Assembly (NCBI GenBank): GCA_013368315.1
Contig: JAACJM010000002.1
Location: forward strand, 62,001-126,000
Direction of reading: 5' to 3'
DNA length: 64,000 bases
From: Tetrapyrgos nigripes
Taxonomy: Eukaryota; Basidiomycota; Agaricomycetes; Agaricales; Campanellaceae
A program made the translations under genes and the position numbers. The notes beneath the pieces were generated by a model. The model saw nothing but the letters and a program-made list of their open reading frames with translations. It did no database searches and had not been told where the DNA came from. Positions 52,717 to 64,000 of the stretch are shown one piece after another (position 1 is the first letter of the stretch; each line of letters starts with the position of its first letter).

Positions 52717-55700
52717 ATGACCAGTACGGATAGGCAGTGCCCCCTCCCGAGGAACCATGTGCGTCCTTTAGCCGGGGAAAAGACCGGGTCTTCCGAAAGC
52801 GTGGGTTGGCGCCTCGGAAAGGTAATACCAACTGCAAAAAACTCTACCCCTTCTCAGTCGCGGTTTCAAGCCGGGACAACATCTTTGGGCCTTCCTGCTC
52901 CCGGAGGAGTTGACGACTCTTCCGCAAGTTGTGGCTCTGATGACGGGGCTGGAAGTAACACTGCGGTTACTGTGAGTAGGAGAGAACCGATGAGGGATGC
53001 AACGAACCAGCAGAGGGAGTCCGCCCTGACAAACTCCTCTACTAGTCACGTCACCTCACTCTCTCAGGAATATCTACCACAGCACTCGAACACCAGGAGT
53101 ATAAACATTAGAATGCTAGATACGAACACTAATGAAACTGTTCACCCTAATGCACTACGCATAAACGAAACCCAGAACTCCTCACCCACTGTTAGTACGG
53201 CGAATACAAGAGAAAAATCGCAAATCGTAGACCTAGACCGGCAAACGCCAACACCTCCACGATCACTAGAAGATCAGCTAATGGAAAGCTTAGGAATGAG
53301 GATGGATGAAGAATCATATGAACAGAGTCAAAACCGATTAAACCAACTCATAGACCAAATTGAAGAGGCGATGCGCTCACGTTTGAGGACACAAGTGCCA
53401 CACTCTCACTCTACCACGCATGAACCGAATACAAACCCTTCAAGGCAGGAACGACGAACTGCATTACGAACTGGACGAAGGAATAAGGATACAAAAGCGT
53501 CAATAAAAGTGGCGTCTCTTAATATAAGGGGCTATGGACCCAATGAGAATTTGGAGGATAATAAGAATAAATGGAACTACATCAACCAATTTGTCAGACA
53601 GAAGCGTATTGGTGTCCTCCTTGTGCAAGAAACCCACATGGATGAAAGTAGACGCCAGAAGATACAGGATAAATTTTCAAAACGGTTAGTGTTAAGATGT
53701 TCATCGAACCCGGACTCCCCACGAGCTAAAGGAGGGGTAGCAATAGTGTTGAATAAAGATCTTGTCGACACAAGCGTTCTAGATGAGACTGAGGTTGTAC
53801 CTGGAAGAGCACTTTTGATTAGAATGCACTGGCATAGAGACCGCAACCTTAAAATATTAGTGGTGTACGCACCAAATGTCTCCGGTTCAGACGGAAAAGA
53901 TAATAAAGAGTTTTGGGAGACCCTGCGAGAGTATTTTGACCGAAACCCTAGTAAACGGCCGGATATACTGGCTGGGGATATGAATATGGTAGAAGCAGGT
54001 GTTATTGATAGACTGCCCGCGAGAGATGACCCGGAAGACGCAGTCGAAGCCCTAGATGAATTTAAGATGTCAACACAGTTAAGAGACGGATGGAGAGATA
54101 CGTACCCGGATACAAAAGCGTATACTTTCCACCAAACCGCTACGGGGTCGCAATCCCGAATAGACAGAATCTACGCAACAGACGCAATATTAACGGCATC
54201 GAGAGAATGGAAAATAGAACCGACTGGTGTTCCAGGAGCAGACCACTGGATGGTCTCAGTCTTAGCATCACACACAGACGCACCAACTATAGGCAGAGGA
54301 CGCTGGGCGATACCGAGACATATCATTAAGGACAAAACCTTCATGCAATATGCATTAAAGAGAGGCCTGGAAACGGACTCAGAAATGAATAAGATACATA
54401 CCCTGGGCCGTACTGCGGATCGGAACGCCCAACTAACATGGTACCGGTACAAAAAAGACATCCTGGAAGTAGCACGTCAACGACAACGGATAGTAATGCC
54501 CAGATTAGAGAAACAATTAGAGGAATTGAAAGGAAAACTGGAACAAATCAATAATGACCAGTCACTTACAGAAGAGGAACGAGTAGAATTGTCTGCGACC
54601 CTAACTAATGATATCACTGTTCTGGAAAGGAAACAATTTCAGAATACGAGGACGGATACAGCGACGCGAAACCGAATTGAAGGAGAGCAAATCTCCAGAT
54701 ATTGGTCGAACCTAAATAAAGAAAGAAAACCTAGAGATGTAATCTATGCCCTTAGACGAGAAGAACTTGGACCGGACGGATGGTTTGAAACAAGCCCGGA
54801 AGGTATGGCAAAAAGGGCTAGAGATTACCATGAAGGCCTACAAAAAGAGGGACAGGCAACTGATGCTGAACACCAACGAATGAAACAGGCTATGACGGAT
54901 AGAGTGCTAAGCAACCTTAACACTAGACTGACAGAAGAACAGAAAACCTACCTGGCGATGAAATGCGATCGTAGTGACGTGGTAATAGCGCTCCTGAGCA
55001 CAAAGAACTATACGTCTCCTGGAATAGATGGCGCCACGCACGAACTCTGGAAAGCTTTATACTCACGTTATGTTGAGGACACCAGAGCAGGGCGCCCTGC
55101 ATTTGATATCGCAAACCTAATGACACAGGCATTTAACGATATAGCAATGAATGGAGTAATAACAGATACTCACTTCGCAGATGGCTGGATGTGTCCACTC
55201 TACAAGAAAAACGACAAATGCGAGATAGCAAATTATAGGCCAATAACACTGCTTAACACAGACTACAAGATCTTCACCAAAGTATTGGCCACCAAACTCG
55301 GAAAGGTAGCCCCTGACCTCTTACACCACAACCAGGCCGGTTTTGTACCTGGCCGACAAATTAGTGACCAGACGAAATTGATACGCATGGTAATGGCCTC
55401 GGCTGAACAAAACGGACAGAATGGACTGATTATTTCATTAGACCAGGAGAAAGCCTATGATAAGGTGGACCATGATTATTTATGGAAGACACTGGAAAAG
55501 TTTGAATTCCCAAAGGAATTCATAGAAACAGTACAACGCCTATACAAGACAGCCAAGACATCAGTAATGATAAACGGAATACAAAGTGAAACCTACGAAG
55601 TAATAAGAGGAGTGCGTCAAGGAGACCCACTCTCCTGCCTGATATTTGATCTAGCCATTGAACCCTTAGCGGCAATGTTGAGGAACTCGCACCTACAAGG

Positions 55701-58422
55701 GTTCCGGATCCCTGGAATAACGGAAAGGCTTATTGCTAATTTATTTGCCGACGATACAACCGTATTCTTGGCGGCGTCGGATGACTTCAAGGACCTACAA
55801 GATATCCTCGACCAATGGTGTATGGCATCCACTGCGAAATTTAACGTGAATAAGACCTCAATCATACCAATCGGCACGGAAGAGTACAGACAACGTGTGA
55901 TCAGTACGAGGAGAACAATAGTTTATCAGTATGGGACGAATCCGTACCTTAACGTCCTCCCACCCAACCTCCATATTGCCAGAGAAGGCGAAGCAGTACG
56001 GATATTGGGCGCATGGTATGGGAACAAGATCGATGCAACCCAGATTTGGGCCCCTACCATAGAAAAAATTGATAGAGTCTTGGAACGGTGGGCAAAAGGA
56101 TCACCCACCATGGAAGGAAGACGACTTATTACGCAGATGTTTGCGGGGGGAATGTCGCAGTACTTAACACAAGTACAAGGTATGCCACCTGAAGTAGAAA
56201 AGAGATTAGCGAAACGAGTATCAAAATACATATGGGACGAGAAAGAAAAGAATCCAGTCAATAAAGACGCGACGTACTTACGGATTAATGAGGGCGGGAG
56301 AGCGGTCCTGGATATCCCTGCCCGAAACGAAGCCATAGAATTGATGTGGCTCAAAAGATATCTGAGCTTCGGACCGGATCGCCCCCTGTGGGCTGTAATA
56401 GCAGATTCCCTATTAGCGACCAACACACCCAGGGCGGAAGATAACATACCACAAAGAATTAAACAGAACTGCTTCCTACAATCTTGGTCCACCAGCAGTA
56501 GTCCGAGATCTGCACAAGTCCCCGAACTCCGTCGAATGATAAACGTGGGGCAGAAATATGGTATACGCATAGAGGGGCTAGCATTTGCAAGGGACATCCT
56601 AAGAGAGATGCCTATATGGCACCATATCCAAGCTGATCCTAGGATAAAAAGACTTACGAACTCACAAGCGAGTAAATGTCTCATGGAAAAACACAGACTG
56701 ACCACAGTAGGGCAAGCTGAGGATCTAGCTGCACCACTGGTCACCACAACGGAACGACGTAGCCTGCATCGTCGTAATGATCGCTGTGTATGTCGTGACT
56801 GTCAAGAAGTGCGACAAAGACACAACTGCACTCACCCTCACCAATGCATGCTCAGAGCAGAAGAGCTCTTGAACACCCTCCCGCAGAAATGGGACCCTAG
56901 AAGAGAGCAACCAGAGGACTACGAAATTGGTCCCGACGATCACGAAGGACCACAGGAACGGAATGCTGAAACCTTCGATTACCGGATATCTACGACTGGA
57001 AACTTGTCGGATATTTTCCGAATCTTCACAGACGAAACTGTTCCCCCCTCTGACGAGGTCCTCATCCGAAAAGTTAATGCTGCTGAGGGACCTGATACCA
57101 TAATAGCGACAGATGGTTCATGTATGAATAATGGACAAGAGGATGCGACCGCGGGTGCTGGAGTGTTCTATGGGCGGAATGACGCCCGAAATAAAAGCAT
57201 TAGGCTACCGAGACGGATAGAGAATAGGAATATTATTCAATCAAACCAAACTGCTGAACTGGTAGCGGCGATGGAGGCGCCGGAAGCGATCACGAAAAAC
57301 ACCCAAATGAGTCTTGAAACGGACTCAAAGTATGTGATCTCGCACCTAACCACAAGCCTTAAGAAAATGGAGGATATAGGATATATAAACGTCAATAACG
57401 CGGACATTATTAGGACAATGGTAGCGCGCTACCGCCTACATGAAGCACCTATACACATAAAATGGGTCAAGGGGCATAATGGTCATGAAGGGAACGAAGC
57501 GGCGGATGCCCTAGCAGGGATCGCAGCCACTAGAGCACAAGAGGATCATTTGGACCTAAACATCCCCCAGACCCTGTGAATAACTGGAGCAAAGCTAAAT
57601 GCATTGACACAGAAACTTGCCTATACAGCCATAAGGCAACGAAAGGCGACCAAAACCCCCGACCGACCACGAACACGGGCTATCCTAACCCAGGTCAAGC
57701 TCCAGGTTCAGTCCCTCTTCAATGTCATCCCAACGGATCCCGTAATCTGGAAATCGATACGCTCTCGAGACCTAGAAAGGAAAACGAGATACTTTTTGTG
57801 GATGGTAACGAACGATGCCTATATGACGGGTACTCACTGGCAACGAGCAAATTACCCTGACGAGATCAAGGAGAGAGCTATATGTCAACATGACCAGAAG
57901 ACTGAAGACATAACCCACATCCTGGTAGGGTGTGAGAGTCCAGGGCAGGGACTCATCTGGGACATGACCGGAAGACTATGGGAAAGGAAAAATCGGACCT
58001 TACAATGGGAACGGCCAGCCTTGGGAACAATAGTTGGTGCTGGATTGGCAGTCTTTAAGACACCTGGAGGAGCGCGGAAGTCAGGAGAAGAAAGACTATG
58101 GAGGATATTAATAGCAGAATCCGCATACCTGATATGGAGACTAAGATGCGAGAGGGTAATACGAAAAGACAATGCACCGTTCACGACGAGGGAGATAGAG
58201 AACAGATGGTCAAATATGATAAATGAAAGACTCCAGCTGGACCGTCGCATGACCAGCCGGAAATACGGAAAAAAAGGAATCAGCCCTAATTTGGTACGTG
58301 CCACATGGCAAGGGCTGCTAGACCGGGAACACACCCTGCCTGATGACTGGGTTACGAATTCCGGGGTTTTAGTGGGTATAGAGTCGGATTTGCGCCGTCA
58401 AACGGGCCCTCGAGGCAGGTAG
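52717..58422 (+). pseudogene. LINE ORF2 (APE endonuclease, RT, RNase H) with a single TGA
   Basis: The frame runs 1620 codons to a TGA at 57577-57579 and continues in the same frame 281 codons to 58422. Endonuclease (residues ~265-520): VASLNIRGYG, VLLVQETHMD, ILAGDMNM, SRIDRIYAT and GADHWMV. RT (~830-1130): NYRPITLLNTDYKIFTKVLA, QAGFVPGRQISDQ, SLDQEKAYDKVDHDYLW, GVRQGDPLS and the catalytic FADDTTVF at ~1009. RNase H (~1463-1600): ATDGSC, NQTAELVAAMEA, ETDSKYV and HEGNEAADALAG. After the stop: CQHDQKTEDITHILVGC, a C-x16-C zf-RVT-like element. All catalytic residues are present; target-primed reverse transcription in the nucleus is the known mechanism. Confidence 0.9.
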
Positions 58423-58666
58423 GTAAGTAGCCCTACCCCCGAGGTGACTCTGAGCCCCACACTCAGTGCGTAAAGGCATTTCCTCGGGGAGGCCGAAAAG
58501 CCCTGTCTCAGCAGTATGTCTATAATTATGTTCCTTCCTATGTCCTATGTTCTATGTTATATGTTATATGTCTTCTTTCTAGCAAGGTTCTTACCCCTTG
58601 CGCAGACCGCGGGTTTCCTGTGCCATGACAACCAAGTTGGTGTGGTACAGGTACATAACGCTCCTC

Positions 58667-58667
<1 letters not shown>

Positions 58668-58698
<31 letters not shown>
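58668..58698. repeat. LINE poly(A) tail, 31 A
   Basis: Uninterrupted A run that ends the LINE and abuts the right target duplication. Confidence 0.9.
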
Positions 58699-58700
<2 letters not shown>

Positions 58701-58711
58701 GAGAGAGAGAG
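58699..58711. repeat. Right target duplication of the LINE
   Basis: CTGAGAGAGAGAG, identical to 48827-48839. Confidence 0.55.
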
Positions 58712-59016
58712 TTACAGAGCCGGCCACGTTGAGATCTTTGTCAAATATATTGAAAAGCCAATGACGTAATAGTACCCCTCTATCCTCGTAAGTAGTATAG
58801 ATAGTCGACTGCTCGTCAAAGGAAAGGTTTCAAAACTTCATTCGGATGAGTATAGGTTTAAGTACATACTAGATCGGACACCATCAACGCATTAACTCTA
58901 ACCTTGGCTTTCATAGTACCCGGATTCGTACTACTACTATATGTAGTACTTAGACTCAGAACCCTAAGCCGTCACCTCTACCTGAGTACCTTAGCACCTC
59001 CGGAGTACCCTAGGCC
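58712..59016. other. Intergenic, nothing recognised
   Basis: It is the 3' side of the FAD oxidoreductase gene and the right flank of the LINE. No coding exon is seen. Confidence 0.5.
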
Positions 59017-61171
59017 CTAATCCTCCACAACCTCCATCCCCCTCATCCTCTCCAACCTTTCTTCCGTCAGCTCAAAACACTCTGGGAGATTTGTCTCCTC
59101 CCATGTCCCTCCTTGCATGAGGTGGACAAGGCCAGGGGCGGCGGTGAATATTCTTGCCTGTGGTACGCCGTAGCGGCCGTGTGTAGATGCATGTGTATCA
59201 GCATAGGTACATGTTGGGCGTTGGGCGTTATATGTTGTATCAAGGAAAGTCAGCAAAGCGAATTTAGAGAGCAAACGGTAGAGGGGAAAGGACGAAGGAC
59301 GAAAAGACGCACCATCCCATGACCATTATGCCCTGCACACATCCATAATCCAGATTTGTTGGGTATGGGTCCGATGAGGGGAAGGCCGTCAGAGGTCTAC
59401 ACGGCGAAAAAGTCAGTATAAAAAAGCAAGAGAAAGAAAGAGAAAGCAACTCGAAGAAAAGGATGAAAAAGAAACAGAATAAATGAAAAAGAAACACTCA
59501 CAAACCCTATAATCCCACTCCACTGATAATCTACTCCCTGTCCCGGTCCTGCGTTTAGGTCCCTATAGACGTGTCCCAACAAACATATTAGGGCATGTAT
59601 ATAAAGGGCTGAAGGGACGACGTTACTCACAACCCACTTTCCTTCCACTCCTTCCCAACCCATTCCCTCACCGCATCCGACACAGGCTTAAACCCGCTCA
59701 ACCCATCATTAACCCTATCCTCTGGGTGCTCCTTCACCCATTTAATCAACTCCCCTTGTCCCGGATTACTTCCCCCAAACAGGACGATTCCATCGGTTGA
59801 GGAACGGGGGTTGATTGAAAAGAGAGCGTTGTTGGGGACGAGGACGCCGTAGGTGTTTTGAAGGGCTTTAGAGCCTGAGAAGGCGGGTGGAGGTATGAGT
59901 TTGGTGCACCTGAAAGTTTGGGAATGGTTAGTGATGCAACTAAGCACTAGTAACAGCGGAGAGGAAAATTGACCATGGACGAGACAAGACGTACATATGA
60001 GGATGAGGAACGACAACCCCAGTAAACTCCGGCAATAACGCAGCTGTGTAGGCATTACTTGCGAATACGACCGTTTTCGCAATCGTCGACCCTCTATCGG
60101 TTTCTACTATCCATTTCTCTTCGTTCCCTTCCTTGGCACTGTCAGGTGTTGACTTTGTGACAGACTTGACGGTCGTCCAAGTCTGCAAGTTAAACTTGTC
60201 GTTCCCGTACGCAAGGCATTTTTTGATCATATGCGCAACGACTTTCCAGGGATAGAAGGACCCAGCTTCCCAGGAAAAGACAGAGACGGCGTTGGGGACG
60301 CGGGAACGCTGTTGTCATTAAAGGTCGCGTCAGAGAAGGTCGGTCTATAGTGAAGGAAGAGGACGTAAGACACTACACACCTTTCTAGCCTCGTCTCTAT
60401 CCTTTATCCACTCGACTTTGCTTACATTCCCGCCGTCTGCCTCGAGTTGGGTGTAGTTCTCTGCGCATCGGGTTGCGATTTCTTCCGTCATAGCAACATC
60501 TAGCTGCAAAGATGGGACGAAATAGTGACCGAAACGTACTCGGAGTCATTGAGTATCCAAAACATACCGTCTGACCAACCCACAAATCGCAATCTATACC
60601 TTCCTCCTTGACGTAGCTCACTAGCTTTTCAAACGTCTCTTGCTCATTCGCCAGGATCTTGAGAGCTTGCTCTTTCCCAACCATAGACTTGTACTTTGAA
60701 TACCCTCTCCACTGTTTACGATTAATCATCCAATCATGAGAGTCAAACACACTCGAAACAAAAATTGAGACTGGAACCGGTTGGAAAGACCCACCTGATC
60801 CGGTTTACAATGTCCTGCATTCCTACCCGTAGCTCCAGAGCATAATTCTCTCGCTTCAAACATCACAATGGACGAGGGAGGGTTGGAGCTTGAGAGAAGC
60901 GTAAAAGCAGTGAGAGCACCGGTCATCTTTAAGTCAGAGTCAGTCTGCAGTGCATTTGTATATGTACCTCGTCGAAAAGACGTACCCCACTTCCAATAAT
61001 CACAACCTCTGCTTCTTTGGGAACATCCTCTGTCGTCATATGGTCCAAAAGAGGGTTCGCTCGTACTCCTTGAAGCCAGTAGGAAAGACTCTGTCCTTTT
61101 GCTTTTGGGAAAGGTGGAGGGACGTGGTCTCTTGATGTTACAGTTGTATTTAAGGAGGAGCTGTTACCCAT
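59017..61171 (-). CDS. FAD-dependent oxidoreductase (DAO family)
   Basis: The ATG at 61171 gives MGNSSSLNTTVTSRDHVPPP. The FAD-binding segment EVVIIGSG is split by an intron before MTGALTAFTLL, and FEARELCSGATGRNAGHCKP follows. Then come WRGYSKYKSMVGKEQALKIL, EEGIDCDLWVGQT, DVAMTEEIATRCAENYTQLE, AVSVFSWEAGSFYPWKVVAH and KTVVFASNAYTAALLPEF. FGVL-type YGVLVPNNALFSINPRSSTD and IVLFGGSNPGQGELIKW precede the C-terminal WSGIIGF and GLPLIGPIP. The gene has at least seven exons and ends EVVED at 59017. The GxGxxG fold, the acidic E at the end of strand 2 and GATGRNAGH are hallmarks of the DAO superfamily, which oxidises amines or amino acids. The substrate is not predictable. No signal peptide is seen. 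The frame looks intact. Confidence 0.85.
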
Positions 61172-61486
61172 GTTGACGACAGAAAATAGGCAAGTATATG
61201 CCAGTGAGATGATGGACAATGAGAGACAAGGATATCTCGTCCATGGTGGAAGTTGGGTGGAAGACGAATTGGGAACCGCCGCGGCCAACGGTGGCACATG
61301 ATCAAGGCCAGAACTCACTTCTGGATCGCTATATTCCTTTCTTTTTCACCACCATTTCCATTTGCAAGCCGCCTACGTCCTTGCCATCCGTTGGATTTCT
61401 CCCCCAATCTATCCTTTCAGGCCAGATTGCTCCCCTTATCGACGTTCTATCGTGACATCAACTGCAGCTCGACATGACGTTGCAAG
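61172..61486. other. Upstream region of the FAD oxidoreductase
   Basis: No gene recognised; pyrimidine-rich on the plus strand at 61330-61440. Confidence 0.4.
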
Positions 61487-62121
61487 TAGTGATGTGCGGA
61501 CTTGGGCCTCAAGCTTGATTTCTTAAAGCCCTGAGCCCGAAGCTTAGGCCCGGGCTTTCAGCCACTCAGCAAGGCCATGGGAAACGTTGCCGAGTCTCAA
61601 ATTTCGCTCTGATTCCCACACATAAAGGTACACACGTCGCCTGGACTGCCACTTTTTGTGTTTCTTATTTCTGACCACCACTTGTTGCAATCTGAAGTGA
61701 CCCTTCCCGCCATTTTCTGCGCTAGACTTCAACATCTCAAGTCCTTTGGGATCTGTTCTTTCCGGCAAAATACCTCACTAGGAAGTTGTTACAAAATGAT
61801 ACGTTCTTTCTTTTGTGTCCCATCCCATCTCAGGCTCAACCAACCCTTTCTCGGTCAATACAGTTTGTACATGAGGTTTTTTTTTAGTCTTGTTGTGTAC
61901 CCTTGTGTACCCTGAGACCAATGACGTTGACAACGCTGAAGATAGCGGGGACGACTTAGAGTATGGTGGTTTCATCTAGAATTGTTCTAGTTACTTCTAA
62001 TTTATTGTCCTACAATTTTTTTCTACTACTGAGCCCAAGCCCGAGCCGGCCCTACTGAGGGCTCCAAGGCTCGGGCTCAATCTTTAGCAAGCCTGAGCTC
62101 GGCCCGGCCCGCACATCACTA
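61487..62121. mobile_element. hAT-type MITE-like element, 635 bp, no target duplication seen
   Basis: The ends TAGTGATGTGC and GCACATCACTA are identical to those of the 510 bp element at 36767. The subterminal GGGCT/AGCCC-rich blocks are of the same kind (GGCCCGGGCTTTCAG; TGAGCCCAAGCCCGAGCC). The flanking 8-mers GTTGCAAG and GTCAGTGC do not match. The interior (61560-62020) is different from the other element. Confidence 0.75.
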
Positions 62122-62129
62122 GTCAGTGC

Positions 62130-62184
62130 CACGCCAGAACTGTAAATTTATCCGCTCTACGGAAAAATTTGCACTTCTGGCGTG
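62130..62184. other. Long imperfect hairpin
   Basis: CACGCCAGAA pairs with TTCTGGCGTG. Inside, GTAAATTT faces AAATTTGC, and CCG faces CGG around a CTCTA loop. It lies 8 bp right of the MITE-like element. Confidence 0.7.
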
Positions 62185-62189
62185 TGCAA

Positions 62190-62988
62190 GATCGGTGACG
62201 ATTTGCTTTTAAAAATGACCCTGTCGTTGAGGCGGCCGGTGGGTATACAGCCTTAACAATAATTAAGCCAAGACATGAAGTGCACGTTGCCCAAGTACAC
62301 GCCGAATATCCTCCGACATCTGGTCCATGAAACGTACCTCAAGACGCTGCTCCTCTGTAGATCTCAAGTTGAACGCAACGGTATCCTATGCGTTATATCC
62401 ACTTCCTCAAAACGATCACATGGACCAATCCAATTCGCCTCATCGCGATTGACGAAAGTTATCACCGTCCCGATGACGCGATCCTCGGTGCAGTCAAGCT
62501 CTGGGCTATATATATAAAGGCTTCGTGTTAATTTGAGAAAATAAACAAGTCCTTCTTGAATCGCCTTGCTTCTCCAATTGCTCTTCAATGGCATTGAACT
62601 CATGGTAGTACCTGCCGACAAATCACCTAGATCTATTCCGAGCCGCCTACATTTCAGAGTAAATCCATCCGTCCTTCAGGCCAGCCAGTGCAAGGGGAAC
62701 GTCAACTAAGACCAACGAGGAGGGGACTCGGACGTTATATGTAGATCAAGGATTCTATGTACAGAAGTCTCAAATTGATTCGGATGGTCATCGGATAATC
62801 TAGTCTACTTAACATCACCAACTCAATTTCTCTCCGACGGTGATGCATGCTGCCGACGTTGTCCCATTTCAGGGTCACCGGATCCGACCTCAATATACTC
62901 GCAACAGCGTCGACACGTCGAAGTGAAATGAACCTAATTTCGCTCTTCCGGAATTCATCCAGCAACATTTCAACATCACCTCAGGAAG
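62190..62988. other. Intergenic; unassigned minus-strand frame
   Basis: A minus-strand frame at 62364-62621 (AIQEGLVYFLKLTRSLYIYS, then ITFVNRDEANWIGPCDRFEE) has ordinary composition and could be part of an unrecognised gene. I cannot link exons. Confidence 0.25.
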
Positions 62989-62996
62989 TATATAAA
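62989..62996 (+). promoter_or_regulatory. TATA box of the CE5 esterase gene
   Basis: TATATAAA lies 77 bp upstream of the start codon, a usual distance for a strongly regulated secreted-enzyme gene. Confidence 0.6.
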
Positions 62997-63072
62997 CCGT
63001 TGCTACTCCAGCAAACCGTTCCCAACCTTCTCCACACTCAAACTCAGCCCAAGGACAAGGACAAGAAACAAC

Positions 63073-64000
63073 ATGGCAGCTATCTTCCTACCTCTTCTAG
63101 GCCTAGCCACTCTCGCCGCTGCTCAATGTCCTCAAGTGCACGTCATCGGCGCACGAGAGACCACTGCTCCTGCCGGCTACGGTACCTGCCAATCCGTCGT
63201 TCAAAACATCGTCAGCGCATTTCCCGGAGCTACTTCCGAAGCGCTCAACTACCCCGCTTGTGGTGGCCAGGCACAGTGCGGTGGTGTGAGCTACGCTAGC
63301 TCGGTTATTGCGGGTATTCAGGCTGCGACGAGTGCTATCAATAACTTTAATAACCAGTGCCCGAACTCGATTATTGTTCTTTGTGGCTATTCTCAGGTAA
63401 GTATACGGTATTTTTCAATGTTTTCTGAATGTTAACGTCCGAATTCATAGGGTGGTCAAGTCTTTGACGATGTATACTGTGGTGGAGGCGACACCAACGA
63501 AGGCTACGGCACCACTGCGATTCCTATTTCCGCTAATGCACAGAAGAAGATCGCAGCTGCCATTCTTATGGGCGACCCTCGTCACATCCCCGGTCTCTCT
63601 TACAACGTCGGTACTTGCCAAGCTAACGGCGTGCGTTTTCTTCAATCATTTCATGATTTGGTGCATTCTAATTTTTAATCCTAAACACGTATCCCTATCC
63701 GGATAATCGTATACTTAATCTAGTTCGCTCCCCGTCCAGCAGGCTTCCAATGCCCCTACGCCTCCAACATCCAATCCTACTGCGACTCTTCAGACCCATA
63801 CTGCTGCAACGGAAACAACGCCAACACTCACCAAGGCTACGCTAATGAATATGGCTCTCAAGCTCTTACTTTCGTGAAGAATAAGGTTAATGCTCTATTG
63901 AGTGGTACTGGTAGCACTGGTGGCGGAGGCGGAAGTGGTACTACTAGTGCTCCTAGTGGTGGTTCAACCCCACCCAGTGGTGGAGGAGGAGCAGGAAGTG
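63073..64000 (+). CDS. Cutinase/acetylxylan esterase family (CE5) secreted enzyme, 3' end cut
   Basis: Exons are 63073-63396, 63451-63630 and 63724 to beyond the window, with introns of 54 nt (GTAAGT...ATAG) and 93 nt (GTGCGT...CTAG). Signal peptide MAAIFLPLLGLATLAAAQ, then CPQVHVIGARETTAPAGYGT. The nucleophile Ser lies in CGYSQGGQV, which spans the first splice junction. The catalytic Asp is likely in SDPYCCNGNN, and the His in THQGYANEYG. The Cys pattern is that of CE5. After the domain comes a linker of Gly, Ser, Thr and Pro. Such linkers usually lead to a CBM1 cellulose-binding module, which would lie outside the window. Role: extracellular deacetylation of xylan or cutin hydrolysis. The longer loops and CCNGN favour acetylxylan esterase (inference). 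Confidence 0.9.

Larger units (their letters stand above)
48840..58698 (+). mobile_element. Tad-type LINE retrotransposon, ~9.9 kb
   Basis: It has an ORF1 with CCHC knuckle, an ORF2 with APE-type endonuclease, reverse transcriptase, RNase H and a C-terminal Cys/His segment, a 3' untranslated region and 31 A residues. 13 bp direct repeats are at the proposed ends. The domain set EN-RT-RNH with separate ORF1 is that of the fungal Tad1 clade. The 5' limit depends on the target duplication; if that is wrong the element may start nearer 49.9 kb. Only one stop in ORF2 and one in-frame stop or intron in ORF1 interrupt it, so it is young. Confidence 0.75.

Noticed and set aside
53577..56943. Long minus-strand frames opposite LINE ORF2 (up to 273 codons)
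   Set aside because: They are antisense shadows of a well-supported coding frame.

Overview
The window is nuclear DNA of a filamentous fungus, most likely an Agaricomycete (Basidiomycota). The genes have many short exons and GT-AG introns of about 50-95 bp. Several families are typical of Agaricomycetes: two seven-helix membrane proteins, DUF6532-type proteins, a Plavaka (KDZ superfamily) transposase and a CE5 esterase with a Gly/Ser linker. There are no bacterial operons, ribosome binding sites, rRNA genes or CRISPR arrays.

Layout. 1-1.25 kb: 3' part of a seven-helix protein gene (minus). 2.9-3.5 kb: DUF6532-like gene remnant. 4.1-5.2 kb: non-autonomous DNA transposon with ~42 bp terminal inverted repeats and an 11 bp target duplication. 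5.6-15.1 kb: a duplicated segment. Copy 1 has an intact SEC14-like gene and a 54-aa secreted Cys peptide. Copy 2 has a decayed SEC14 copy and a 58-aa paralogous peptide. Between the peptide and SEC14 of copy 1 lies a tandem array of intron-containing tRNA-Gly(GCC) genes and a small hAT element. 16.2-17.7 kb: second seven-helix gene.

19.5-39.1 kb is a transposon graveyard. It holds a broken Plavaka transposase split by a 1.34 kb non-autonomous element, a decayed DUF6532-type gene, an 8.6 kb hAT element split by a Ty1/copia retrotransposon, a hAT-type MITE and several copia fragments. 39.9-42.1 kb holds a conserved Agaricomycete gene of unknown function. 43.0-44.7 kb is a compact LTR element coding only a Gag-like protein, with a related solo LTR at 46.0 kb.

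46.4-48.7 kb: S33 (TAP-like) peptidase gene with one premature stop. 48.8-58.7 kb: nearly intact Tad-type LINE ending in poly(A). 59.0-61.2 kb: FAD-dependent oxidoreductase. 61.5-62.1 kb: another hAT-type MITE-like element. 63.1-64.0 kb: cutinase/acetylxylan esterase gene cut by the window end.

Host genes that look functional are SEC14-like, the two peptides, two tRNA-Gly genes, the FAD oxidoreductase, the conserved unknown gene, the CE5 esterase and possibly the seven-helix proteins. No shared pathway is evident. The dominant process is repeated transposon insertion and local duplication. All exon calls, target duplications and family assignments are by eye.
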